The notes below the pieces were generated by a model. The model did not search any database. It was not told the origin of the DNA and saw nothing but the letters and a program-made list of their open reading frames with translations. From the NCBI GenBank assembly GCA_003665825.1, contig QPFY01000003.1, positions 372,001 to 436,000 on the forward strand: DNA of 64,000 nt, read 5' to 3'. Made by a program: the position numbers and the translations under genes. This document shows positions 11,501 through 22,140 of the stretch, piece after piece; the first letter of the stretch is position 1, and every line of letters begins with the position of its first letter. Origin of the DNA: Microbotryum silenes-acaulis (Eukaryota; Basidiomycota; Microbotryomycetes; Microbotryales; Microbotryaceae).

Positions 11501-12205
11501 CTGGGAACCCAAATCTTCTTCCGAAGTGGACCTCATCTTACGAGATTACTCGGCAGCGATCACGACCCCTCCTTCGAAAGGGGCGATCTTGTTCGCCGTC
11601 GTAGGGGCCAAGTTATCCGAAGGGATCAATTTCGCCAACGAGATGGCCAGGGCGGTAATCATTTGTGGTACGTTGAATTTTAGGGGCGGGAGTTTGGATT
11701 CAGTGATCAGTCGGAGTTGGGGATGATGGGGTTTGAGTTTTGTGGGCCCTGATATGAATGGAAATACGTTCCCGCGCATAGGTATACCTTACCCGAATGC
11801 GCAATCGACAGAATTGAAAGAACGAATGAACTTCCTCAAAGCAACGGCTCCCAAGGATTCCAAAATCGATCCAGGACAAACATTATGCAAGTGACCCAAC
11901 CTTCCGTTCCAGTCCTCACTCCAATTCAAAAGAAGGAAGAACGCATTCGCTGACCCCCCAAAATTTTCATTCCCTCAGACCAAAACCTCGCCTTTCGCGC
12001 CGTGAACCAATCTATAGGACGAGCGATTCGAAATTCGACTGACTGGGCCGCCATCATCCTCCTCGATGCGCGGTACCAACAAGTGAGTAAACAGACTCAA
12101 CTTCCGCGTTGGTTAGGTCAGGACGTCAGGAATGTGGACGGTTTTGGGCAACTCATGAAGGAGGTGGTAGGGTTCGTGAAGAGGCGCAAGGGGGTGGAGG
12201 GGTGA
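8563..12205 (+). CDS. CHL1: ATP-dependent DNA helicase CHL1 (DDX11/FANCJ family)
   Basis: This is a 5'-3' Fe-S DNA helicase needed for sister-chromatid cohesion and replication-coupled repair in the nucleus. Thirteen exons sum to exactly 892 codons (891 aa), close to the family size. The Q-like N-terminus (FPYTAYSIQQDLM) precedes Walker A ESPTGTGKS, which is split by intron 1. Motif Ia is YFASRTHSQLSQF. The four iron-sulfur cysteines are seen in NLCIND, DLCLEL, RCPYL and TCPYYG. The DEAH box is IVDEAHNLID. Helicase motifs V and VI appear as GAKLSEGINF and VNQSIGRAIRN. Intron 12 appears to use a GC donor (TTAT|GCAAGT at 11887), because only this joins LY to QNLAFRAVNQ in frame. Intron 10 contains a run of about 19 C. 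All motif residues are intact, so I expect a functional gene. Confidence 0.93.
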
Positions 12206-12475
12206 GGGAGAGAATGGGTGTTTTTGGACTGGGGATGGGGGTGTCGTTTCCTCTTGCATTTTCGTTCGTCGTATCAAAGCTCGGGGCGTTCTTTCCACGT
12301 CTCACGTTCGCATGCCTGCACTTTACAATCTTTTGAATCTCGATCCGTAGCATATTGAGCGACCCTTTGGTAGCTGAAGCAGATCTCCCCGACTTGAGAG
12401 GCTCATCTCTCCAGCTCAACACTCGACCACGGCTAAATCTACGTTGGACGCATTTCACGCCCCACCCTACAAATT

Positions 12476-14749
12476 CTACGAACTAGACTCCTCCTTCCCT
12501 TTCTCGTCCTTCTTCTCCTCCTCCTCCCCCTCCCCCTCTTCCTCACTCCCCCTCCCCCTCCGTTTCTTCCACTCCTTCCCCAAAGCCATCAACAACGGCA
12601 CAGCGACCGGTCCAAAAAGTGGCGTATAAATCGCATACTTGTGATTATCCGGGAAGTACAACAGGGCCAACATGGACGGATCGAAATAAGCTTTCGAAGC
12701 GAGGGAAAGCGCTTCAAAGGCATGGTGTAAAGAGAGCGGGGGAGAGTAAGGTAAGTGGGTTTCGGCCTGTTTGAAGGGGAGCAAAAAGTGAGGGAGCGGT
12801 TAGTAGGGTTCGCTTTTCTTTTTTTGTTTTCCCTTCGGATAAAGAAAAAGTAGGGCAAGAACCCCCCCTCCAAAGATGACTCACCAATTTCAACTCCTCC
12901 AAAGCCTTCCTCACCCCCTTCTGCACCCCTTTCCCAACCCTCATATTCTCCACCTCTTCGACTAACCTCTTCAAACTATTCAAACTCTCGACCCCTTCTT
13001 TAAGGACACCGTTCAATCTCTGCCTAACCAAGGCATCGATTTGCCAAGACGTGACGAAATCAGGTCCGGGGAGCGTAGGGGTTACTCCTAGCAATTTTCG
13101 GAGTTGGGCTTCAAACAGACGGAAAGCGGTGCTGAGGTTCGGGGCTTTGAGGGTATTTTCAGAGCGGGTGGAAGGGTCGATGTTTGGGGGGTTGTAGATG
13201 ACGACTCCACCGCGTTGAGGGGTGATGAAACCTGTTGGGGAGGAACGACCGTCTAGTGTTTGCGTGGAGAGGGGGTCAAGGGTTTAGCGTGGTTTGAAAG
13301 CTGGACGGGGGGCGTCAAGACGCGTACCTAGTGTCCTAATCCTCAGAGGTCGATGTTCTTTCTTGGGAACGAACAAGATAAAGTGCAAGATTGGATCCAA
13401 CGTCAAACTCGTCGCTGTTCTCAAAACCCCACGATCGACATCAGTACCTTTCCCCCTTTGACCTACAGCTCAGGTGTGCGAACTCACGTAATTTCCAATC
13501 CGCATTGTTCACGAACGCCCTCAAATCATCCTCGACGATCCAGGAACCCTCCCCTTCTATGGTCTGGACAGGGATCGTCAACGGAGCAAAGTATTGAATC
13601 CTCGTGTCGATCGTAAATTTGTGCAGAGGTTCAAGAGCGGAGAGGAGGGGTTCGACGTGGCCTGTGTTCGCACACCACACCACACAAGGGGCGGAAAAGA
13701 AACTTTCAGGACCGTTCTCCTCTTTTCTTGCCTCAGTCCGATGATCTACTTACGCTTCAACAAGCTATGAATCTGCCATTCGAGTAGCGCGTCCCCGGAA
13801 GACGAGTGCTCATTCAAAAGCGAAAAGACGAGCTTGTACGTCGGGGAGAACTTGGCCATGCTCGGTGAGGGAGGGATTAGACTGCCATCGGTTGGTTTCC
13901 CGCCGAGGAGGGTTGAAGCATTTCCAAAGAGACGGTCGGGGAGACCTATGGGAAGGAGGGGGGGATAAGTAGGGGGTTCGGTGGAGGGAGTGGGTGTGGT
14001 TGAAACACGTGCCGGGTTTGGTGGAGACGGGTACGGTATTCGGTGGGAAGCGTCGCTTGAGCAACTCGTCGTCATCGGTGAGTAGGATCCGATACGTCGC
14101 ATTCTCGCCGTCTGCAAAAGGGCGAATTCATGATCGATCAGTACCCAGTTTTCCTCCGATTGGGACATGATCGGACTCACTCTGAGCCCACTGCAGATCC
14201 AAGCACTGCGCAAGCTCAGTCTTGGCCAATCGATTCATGGTCGTATGAATCGCTTGCTCGACTTTGGGGTCCTTGTTCGCCGCCGGGGACTCGAAAGCGA
14301 ACGACACCTTGGGTGTGAGGTAGCATGGCTGTGAGATTGACCACCAAAAAAAAGGGCGTCAGATTCGATGGCAAGGGGGAGCGGCTGCGTCGGTTGAGAC
14401 TGACGCCCTTGTTGACCCATTGCTGGATCTGGGCCAACGGTAAAGGCCTCCGTTCGATCGTCGTCGTTCTCCACCAGAACGGGAGCGCGAGTACGATCAC
14501 GGCCCAGAAGGAAGCGATGATGACTAGTCGGGAAGGGAGCGGACTGATGGATTTCGTCGTCGGTCGGGGTGTGGGTGGGTGGGAAGGTCGAGTTGAAGGG
14601 CGAGGAGGCGGTGCGATGGGATCGGGGACGGGGACGGGGACGGGGACGGGGACGGGGATGGGAGCGGGAGCGGGTGGAGGAGTGGGTCCGCCGTGAAGCT
14701 TTTCCCTGGATGGGGTCAATGTGTTTGATCGGGTCGTTGGTCGTGGCAT
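12476..14749 (-). CDS. GPI17: GPI transamidase subunit PIG-S/GPI17
   Basis: This is a subunit of the ER membrane complex that cleaves the C-terminal signal of precursor proteins and attaches a GPI anchor. The chosen start (ATG 14749) gives a Pro-rich cytosolic N-terminus, then a transmembrane segment near VIIASFWAVIVLALPFWW followed by KTTTIE-like RTTTIERRPLP, the typical PIG-S beginning. The luminal domain is recognisable in several exons: VSFAFESPAANKD, YKLVFSLLNEHSSSGDAL, HKFTIDTRIQYFAPL and DFVTSWQIDALVRQRLNG. The C-terminal membrane helix is HKYAIYTPLFGPVAVPLLMA, followed by a Lys/Glu tail. The first intron was placed at 14404-14329, where the reading joins NKG to PCYLTPKVSF. A GGGACG tandem repeat (about 14621-14665) encodes alternating Pro-Val in the N-terminus. 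Convergent with CHL1, with 270 bp between them. Confidence 0.88.
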
Positions 14750-15011
14750 GTCGACATGTGCACACAGTGGGGTGTGGAGAGTGAAAAGAGCGCAAAAAGT
14801 GGCAACGAAGCCGTCGCGTCGCGCGTGCCCGCCGCGGCCGCCAAGTAAAGTGGGGGAGGTCCGTGCGCGTCGACTCGGGCCTGTCAGAGAACACCGAGCG
14901 TGAACACCGAGCGTGAACACCGAACGTCCTTTTGCCCGACGCGCACCCTTCCTCTATCCCTCCTCCCCGGCGCGTGACAGCCTCCGCCTCCTCCTCTGTG
15001 CCTCTCCCAAG
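14750..15011. promoter_or_regulatory. Divergent promoter of GPI17 and VPS24, with a 13-bp triplicate
   Basis: Only 262 bp separate the two divergent start codons. Positions 14889-14927 contain three tandem 13-bp units, GAACACCGAGCGT twice and GAACACCGAACGT once. Repeated units between divergent genes could bind a regulator of both, but this is inference from position only. Confidence 0.45.
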
Positions 15012-15813
15012 ATGCAAGCCGTCAATCGTCTCATCTTTGGCCCCTCCCCGGAAGAAAAGGTCCGCAAGTGGCAACAACAACTGAAACAACAATCGCGCTC
15101 GTTGGACCGCGAGATCCGACAACTCGATACCGCCTCCAACAAGGTCAAACAGCAAGTACGCAAGTTGGCCACCCAGGGCGATCTCAAGAATGCAAAGCTG
15201 TTGGCGAGGGAGGTCGTTAGGAGTAACAAGCAAAAGGATCGGTTGCATACCAGTCAAGCGAGGTTGAACTCGATCAATATGCAATTGACCCATCAGCTCG
15301 GTCAGTCACCCAGCCAGCCCCGCACAGCCTGGCCGACCCGACCATCTACTACTTGGATCACTGACCTGCTTATTCATCCCACAGCGACGGTCAAGATCAC
15401 CGGCACCCTACAAAAGTCAACCGAGATCATGAAGCTGTCGAACCAACTCATCTCGCAACCTCAACTCTCGGCGACGATGCGCGCCATGTCGCAAGAAATG
15501 ATGAAGGCCGGCATCATGCAAGAGATGATGGACGACACCCTCGACGCCATCGACGACGACGACGAGGAAGAGATGGAGGAGGAGGCGCAGGAAGAGGTCG
15601 ACAGGATGCTGTGGCAGATCACCGATGGAAAATTGGGCCAGGCGAATGGCAAACTCGGCACATTACCTGTCCGTTCCCCACCTCCTCCCAGCGTGCAGCG
15701 TACCCCAAAAAAACTGACCCCATGATTTCCCACAGCAAAACACGGGTCCAACACCGGAAGAGATACAAAAGGACGAAGAGATGGAACGAGCGATCGCCGG
15801 ACTACTCGCCTAG
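15012..15813 (+). CDS. VPS24: ESCRT-III subunit VPS24/CHMP3
   Basis: This ESCRT-III subunit polymerises on endosomal membranes to drive vesicle budding into multivesicular bodies. Three exons (15012-15300, 15385-15668, 15736-15813) give 216 residues, the normal size. The basic N-terminal helix begins MQAVNRLIFGPSPEEKVRKW. It is followed by the long alpha-helical hairpin (SLDREIRQLDTASNKVKQQV, then LARLN-type helices). The family signature ATMRAMSQEMMKAGIMQEMM and the acidic stretch DDDDEEEMEEEAQEEVDR match CHMP3. The end, EEIQKDEEMERAIAGLLA, resembles a MIT-interacting motif recognised by VPS4. VPS24 is preferred over VPS2 because of the MMKAGIMQEMMDDTLD signature. Convergent with TSR3, with 105 bp between stops. 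Confidence 0.92.
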
Positions 15814-15918
15814 CCGGTCCATCGTCTGCGCCTTCCTTGTACACGGTCTCCCAACTATCCTCCCGCACTTTCACTTGCCATGTACATTTAGATGCAATCA
15901 CTATCAGTTCCCTCGGTT

Positions 15919-17299
15919 TCAGTCCAATCTTGTCCTCCCTACACCCGTCGTGACCGTATCGACTTTATCTTCCCCGTCCTCACTCCCTCCCCCATCGTCC
16001 TCTTCCCCGCTCTCCTCCTCCTCATCAGAATGATGCGGTCTCCAAGCCCCCCTCATATGATTCGGGTTCAGAACCAACAAATCCCCTTCTTCCTCCACGC
16101 GTTCCTTCTCCCTCCTCCTCTCCTCCTCCTCCTTCTTCATCTCCTCAATGATAACCTCCTGCATCTCCAAAACCGATTCCGGCGTCGAGCATGTTTGGTA
16201 GCGACTTATGATCGGTCCGTTGATCTCCCAAAAAGAATGACCCCAACTGAATTTGGAGAGAAGTTCTTCGGCTTGGGTGGGGAACGAGCAGATGTACAGC
16301 GCCGCGGCGACGGCTTCGAGGCAGGTCAATTTATAGGCTGCGCGGGCGAAGTAGGTCATAATGTGAGTCTACCCTGAGGAAATTTCTCTCTGTGTGTTCC
16401 TCGGTGAAAAGCGAACGTACGTTTGCCATAATTGACCGGATTCGCCGCGACCATGTACGGTACTGCTCACACCCAAATCGAGCGTACGAAGAATCAGTTC
16501 TTCATCCTACTCCTCCCCCTCGCATCTCCCTGCGACACCCACATAATCTCTCATGAGGCGACTTGATCTTATGGAACGGAATCTCCTCCAACCTAGCCCA
16601 TGAACATTCCACCACGGCGACACCCGAAGAAGCGACGATATCTCGATCCGAGGGAGATACGACTTGAGTTCCTTTTGGACTGATGAAGATGATGTTGGAA
16701 CAACGTTCACCAAGGAAAAATTCTCGGATCAACGAAACATACCGCATTAGCGTTCACCCTCATCTCACTCACCTCATGACGACCCCTTGAAATTTTTGCC
16801 CGACCCTCAATTCCTTCATCAGCCCTAATCGAGCGAGTTTCTTACCCGAACATTTGCGAGGGTCGCAGTGGTCGAAATCCTGAAAAACGTAATCAAAAAA
16901 ATCAGCTTCTGTCAAGGTCACTTTGCGCTTTAAAATGGAGCTGATGCATAACAACTAACCCACATCGCCACCGGCAACCTCTTTCCCTCCATCGTCAACC
17001 CATCGACGTCATCTGCTCGCCGCACCTCAAAATCCCTCCGCAGCATCAGCGAACCAGACGAAACCCCAATTCCCCCCTATACCGAAAAAAAAACTAAAAA
17101 ACTCACTCCCTTCATCCTCCTCACTATTCCCCTCTTGATCAACAGCCGAAGCAGGTACTTCGATCGCACTGACCCCACCGTATACATTCCGATCACTTCG
17201 TGAACCTGTAGAATTGCTACCGCCTCCACGGGTAGAACGCCGGTGCGTAGCACTTCCCTTGGAGGTGGAACCTCTGTAACGGGATTTAGGTGGAGCCAT
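15919..17299 (-). CDS. TSR3: 18S rRNA aminocarboxypropyltransferase TSR3
   Basis: TSR3 transfers the 3-amino-3-carboxypropyl group of S-adenosylmethionine to a hypermodified pseudouridine of 18S rRNA, late in small-subunit maturation. Several small exons join by phase. The N-terminus is basic ([15 protein letters not shown]). The conserved core reads [88 protein letters not shown] and [16 protein letters not shown]. All of these are hallmarks of the family in the right order. The C-terminus after the core is an acidic, Glu/Asp-rich tail as in fungal TSR3. The exons around 16420-16560 are very short, and the PYMVAANP exon depends on a donor inside the TTA codon of ERL. Confidence 0.92.
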
Positions 17300-17682
17300 G
17301 AAGTGAGGCTGAAAGAATGGTGTGGCCGGGTGGAGTGGGAGGATGGCGAAGGTAAGGAGGGAAACCTGGTCCGAGTTGCGAAGAAGGGGTTCTGAGCGGG
17401 CCTAGCAAGAAGGGGAACTACCGGCGAACCGGATCGGAGCTCAGCTGATCCTGGAAAATTTTATTTCACTGCACCTCGGTAAACTTTCTGATATGGACCC
17501 TAAGGTATCTCCCTCCCCTCCCGAGTTCAGACCTCTGCGTCGACGGGTGAGAGATGAGCACGTGACCCACCCTCAGCTGCCTCGGCTCGCTCTCCGATCC
17601 AAACCGTGCAGCCAGACAATGCAAGAGTTACAACCAATAGTACAACTACTAACAGCACATGCCCCAATCCTCCTGCTCCGCC
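17300..17682. other. Gap between TSR3 and RPC19
   Basis: This gap is 383 bp and serves as the upstream region of TSR3 and the downstream region of RPC19. A 65-codon plus frame at 17493 has no recognisable features. I see no RNA gene. Confidence 0.5.
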
Positions 17683-18589
17683 TCACTTGATCCCCTTCCC
17701 CTTCCCCTTCTCCTTCTTGACCTTACCCTTCCCCTCCAACCTCTCCTTCTCCTCCATTTCCTCCCTCTTCTTCCTCTCAAACTCCTCCCTCGAAATACCC
17801 CTCGCCTCCTTCTCCGCCCATAATCGATCATTCACACTCTCAAAATCGTAAGAAGGTTCAACCGAACGTTCAAAGTCCCCCGAAGCCAACGATGCGGCGT
17901 AGGCGGATAAGATCGATTCAGTCATTTGTTCGAGGTTGTCCAAGGCTGTGTGTAGCGCCGTGAGTGACGATTTTTGATCTGGCAGGGTTTAGAGGTTTGG
18001 TTCATTAGTTAGGGAGGCTATTTATTGAATATCTTATGCCTTTTGACGTACCGTACATCTGGATACGCAAATGAATTTTAGCCTCGGACGGATGAGGTGC
18101 GCTGGTAGAGGGAGAGCGTGAGGAAAGTTCAGCCATACGAAGCCCGTAGCCCATATAACTGAACGTTCATGATCCAGATCAAAAGAGCTGACCTGTATCC
18201 ACAAAACTCGACGTCCGGGCTGTGAACAAAAACACCCACAACACACCCACACCGGTTTCAGTCAGCTCTCGTTCCTCGACCGAGCTTACTGGTCCCGACT
18301 CACTTCTTCATCAACATCCACCTCAACAAATTACCCAACGTATGATCCTCATCATTCATACAATAAGTGGCGGCAGTGTAACCCTCCGTAAAACCAGGGA
18401 GCTGAGATGAGAGAGAGTCTTCATTATCGTTAGTTTGATCAACTGAAAGCTCATGTGTTTCGCAACTGATCCTCTTGGGACTCTGAAAGGATATGGGAAA
18501 CGTACAGCGTAAATCTTATCCGATCTCACTGACCCATCTTCATCCATCGCGATCGGAGCTGCTGCTGCTGCTGCTGCGGAGTCGGACAT
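17683..18589 (-). CDS. RPC19: RNA polymerase I and III subunit RPC19 (AC19)
   Basis: This small subunit is shared by RNA polymerases I and III and pairs with AC40, like bacterial alpha. Five short exons are proposed. The N-terminus MSDSAAAAAAAPIAMDED is followed by GFTEGYTAATYCMNDEDHTL and GNLLRWMLMKK, then NPDVEFCGYS, APHPSEAKIHLRIQMY and an SLTALHTALDNLEQM helix. The string HTLGNLLR...NPDVEFCGY...HPSEAK is diagnostic of AC19. The C-terminus has an extra charged region of about 60 residues ending in a Lys/Gly-rich tail (GKGKVKKEKGKGKGIK), longer than in most relatives. Exon joins were checked by phase at each intron. Confidence 0.92.
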
Positions 18590-19630
18590 GGTTGGGATCG
18601 AGAGAGAGTTGGAATGACGCTGAGAGCGGCTTTGGCTCGAGCTGGTCTTTAGTGAACGACGAGTTGCGAAATCGACCGACGCGTTTTAGTTGCGCGCACG
18701 GACCGCCTCGCTCGTCAAGGCGCTCAGGCAGTGAGCGCGCGGGGCCGCCGGCACCATGATTTCCTACTACCAAAAAGTGGTGAAATCCTACTCTATTTCG
18801 TTCTCATACTGAACTTGCTCGAAAATCAAATCCCTCTCTCCTCCTCCTCTGCGACACCACATCCAACAAGTCAACTTGTTCGTATTAAGTTCCTCCCCCG
18901 GTACCCCACTGCACCTTCCAAAAAACAGCCCCTCCAATCACACATTCGTGAACTCTTTCCTCGAGTTGGTTGCCGTCGAATCATCCCTCATAATTCCGAT
19001 AACTCTCCACACCACTGAACTGAACTAGCGTAAGGTACCGCCGAGGCGCCCCCCCCCCAAACCCGAACAAGTTCAGACGGCGAAGGGGTGGGCAGAGTGG
19101 TAGACGTTTTTGAGGAAAGGTGATCATCCTTGGCTCTTCAGGGGAGAAGAACGTAGACCTCGCGTGCTCGGTCCGTAGCAATTCGAGGGTTCAACGTTTA
19201 GCACAGAGGCAATCGTAACACCCGCCGACGGCTTCGGGGGCGAAAGTCGAACGATGAACTTCTTGCTGGCACCGAATGAGGGAGGGGAAGCTGACCCCTG
19301 CGATCCAAAGGATTCATCAAAAGACTTTCCAAAAGACTTAGTCGTACCATGAGTTTGTCGGGAGTAGTTCGCTCAAACTCCTCGGGTAACATCGATTTCG
19401 GAGACCGGAGACGGTACAAGTTGCCCGGCGTGGAGAACTTGGAAGCCGAATTGTAAAATCGAGTCGCCGAGCAAGACTGGTTCTCGGCTCTGGTAGAGAG
19501 AAATTCCGAGCAGTTTGAGTATCCTCAGCCTGGGCACATATGACCGAGGAGGACTCGGCCCGAGCTTGCTTCGAGTTGAAGATGTTGATCCGACGGTGTC
19601 CAATCAGTCGGAGGGAGCGAAGCGGTTTGC
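18590..19630. other. Gene-poor stretch
   Basis: Contains the upstream region of RPC19 and several short open frames on both strands with no recognisable motif. A minus frame at 19373-19603 (LRILKLLGISLYQSREPVLL) might be a remnant of leucine-rich repeats downstream of the F-box relic. I see no RNA gene or repeat. Confidence 0.4.
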
Positions 19631-20052
19631 CTAGACGAACGCGCTGACGTCCCGGTCGGTATCCCGATCCGAACGACCGACGATGACGCTACGGAACAAG
19701 CGAGTTTTGGTGATCTTGGGCGAGCGACGATTGACCATCCAGAGATGCATGAGGTTGGGGACGTGTTCGTACCGGCCTTCGGGACCGCGGTGAGCAACGG
19801 AGGCCCATTCGACCGTGTGGAACGAGGGTTGTCGTCGCCGAGGTGGGGCAAATGGGACGCGATGTGGTCAAGCACCTCGTACGGTATGCACATGAGATTG
19901 ACGCAAGGCGGTGAAATAGGATCCGCGGCCTCGCTGTCGCGTCTTTGGGGATGGACAAATGGGGTCAGCGTCTCGAGCTTTGAGGAGGTCTCAGCTTCCT
20001 CGCATCGTGCAGCCCACTGCAAGACTTTATCCTTGACGTACACAGATCCCAC
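19631..20052 (-). pseudogene. Frameshifted F-box protein relic
   Basis: A minus-strand frame from ATG 20052 carries LMCIPYEVLDHIASHLPHL, the start of an F-box, the SKP1-binding motif of SCF ubiquitin ligases. The rest of the F-box (HLWMVNRRSPKITKTRLFRS) lies in another frame beginning near 19819 and ends at a stop at 19631. No AG acceptor lies between the two parts, so an intron does not explain the switch, while a 1- or 2-base indel near 19825-19845 does. Substrate-binding repeats are missing or undetected. It could also be a sequencing error in an intact gene. Confidence 0.5.
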
Positions 20053-20861
20053 GGTGCTTTCTCGATCGATCAGACAGCCTTCAATTGCGCAGAGTTGGAC
20101 TGAACGTGTGAATCGATCTGAAGTGAGTGGGGATAGATGAACTAGCGCATTCGACGCGGTGTTTCAAGGGGGTGGATCACGTGACAAGCCCGTCGAGGTG
20201 GAACCGGCGGGGCCCCACTTTTGTAGTCGACCCATCATCCTCCAACAACTTTAACCGTCCTTCAACAGGGCGGAATTATGGGCACCCGTCCTTCTATGAT
20301 GGGGGGATTGAAACCAACAAAGGGACCTCTGAAAAGTCTCGCTGCGGAGCGACCGATCGGAAGGCCGAGGCCCGCGTCCCTGGCTCCCTTTGTACTTTAA
20401 CCCCCCCTGTGCGAATTCGGCGCGATTTGTTTGTGGGTTCGGAGACCCCTTCCTCCACGGAAGGCAAAGCTGACGCGGCACCGTGCTCAAGGTGTGTTCA
20501 CCACGGACCTTGTCACTTAGGAGGGGGTCTCCTTCATCTCCTTACACATTCGGCTTCGAACAAGGGCCATTCTCGCCGTCCGAGCTCAGACTTGAAACCG
20601 TTCTCGAGAACAAGGTTCCCCGTCGAAAGCGCGGCGCGGCCGCATCATCAACGCAACGCACTCAACGCGGAACGACTTGGGTTTAACCTCTCATCTTCAT
20701 CAAGCACTTCACTTATTTTCCCTCCAAGCTTCTTCTGTTGTGTATTTTCTTCGCGTCCATCCGTGTCCCGTTCCCGGTGAACGTGGGGTGTTCATAACTT
20801 CCGTTTCACCGACCGGTTCGATTACCTATCCCGTTTGTTCATTACCGACCTTCCAAACAAA
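20053..20861. other. Gap upstream of the unknown three-exon gene
   Basis: A plus frame of 217 codons runs from 20127 to 20780, but its composition (many Arg, Ser and Pro, no pattern) looks like chance. Nothing else recognisable apart from the presumed promoter of the next gene. Confidence 0.4.
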
Positions 20862-21926
20862 ATGGCGACTTCCCCCTACACCGATAGAAAAGGTACATCG
20901 CAGCTAAGCGAACACAAGCTCTTGTCCGGACACAGCTGACGCCCACCATTTTCCCTCTCAGCCGAAGCACTCCAGGCTGCCCGAACCCTCCGCACCCTGA
21001 AGTTCGCTCGTTCCTGTGAACTGGCATCGGCATTGGCAAGCAACAAACGACGTCTATTAGCCAGAGAACGTGCGATCCTTCGTCCGAATGATCCTCAATC
21101 CCAATTCGAGCTACCTACGAAGCGAAGGGAATCGATCGGACCTATTCGAACGACTTGTACATCCGCGCAGTACGATCGAAAACCTCTTCAACCACCCGCC
21201 GAATTGAAACCATCCGTTCTTGAACATGCTCCATCGACTCCCTCTTCCTTAGGCCCGGTCCGCACTCAATCAAAGTCGAATCGAACGGTCGAAGGTGTAG
21301 TTCATGTCGGGCGCCAAGTGTATATCGTTGAACGAGCGACCAAAGTGACCATCTCGACTGTGAGGAGGGTCGTGAGTGTACCTCCTGTTGGGACGAGGGA
21401 GTGGGAGGTGTTGAAACCTTATTTGGTGCCGAGGAGGCAGGAAAAGGGTGAGGGGATGACGGGCACAGCGGAAGGGGCGGTGAAGGATGAGGTCAAGGTC
21501 GAGGAGGAATGCGAGATGAAGGACGGGACAGGGGTCGAGAGGGATGCAAAGGTGAGATTGGGGACCCTGCACATGCGCGCTGCTCAGGCTGCGCACCCTT
21601 TCATGTAACACGAGCTCACCCTGCACCCCTCTCTTTGGCTCTAGAACTCCATCCCCATGCCTATTTCAAACCCTTCTCACCTCACTTTCCGCTTCCCCGA
21701 CCCCTCCTCCCACACGCAAAGACAACACTGTACCCGCGCACCTCCTCTTCAAGCGCCCACGCCTCGTCGTCGCTCTTCCCTCGCCTCAGCCTACGAACGT
21801 TTCCTCCGCGAAACAATCCCCAGTCCTCGCGAGTTTCAGCAGCATAGGACAAACTCCTCGGTCCCTCAACGTGCCCCTTTGTGCTGGAGGAGGGGTAAGC
21901 GTATTCGGCCTTTGACTTTGTTCTGA
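20862..21926 (+). CDS. Unrecognised 300-aa protein, three exons
   Basis: Exons 20862-20892, 20962-21551 and 21645-21926 join in frame to 301 codons including the stop. The first splice gives MATSPYTDRKAEALQAARTL. The N-terminal 60 residues are a helical, Arg/Leu/Ala-rich segment (LRTLKFARSCELASALASNK). The middle contains HVGRQVYIVERATKVTISTV, a likely short beta segment, and the C-terminus is basic (RRRSSLASAYERFLRETIPS). No family is recognised. The second intron is supported by phase and by the coding look of exon 3; without it the protein would stop at 21608. It converges on the kelch gene, 214 bp away. Confidence 0.6.
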
Positions 21927-22140
21927 GGTTTGGACACTTTTGGGGACAACATACACCAACGGAGGAAGGTCAAAAATTGCTCTCTGTACGATGAAAAAAC
22001 GGAGTACAATTCAAATGCAATAAAAAAAAAGGACTGCAAGGGTCACCGACTCAATGTATGACTAGCATTACCACCCATCAATTCAATCAACTTTATCCTC
22101 GCGCGAACTCAACGACACTCTGAAATATGCAAGCCTGCTA

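Noticed and set aside
20127..20780. 217-codon plus-strand open frame
   Set aside because: Composition and lack of any motif suggest chance. It overlaps the probable promoter of the gene at 20862.
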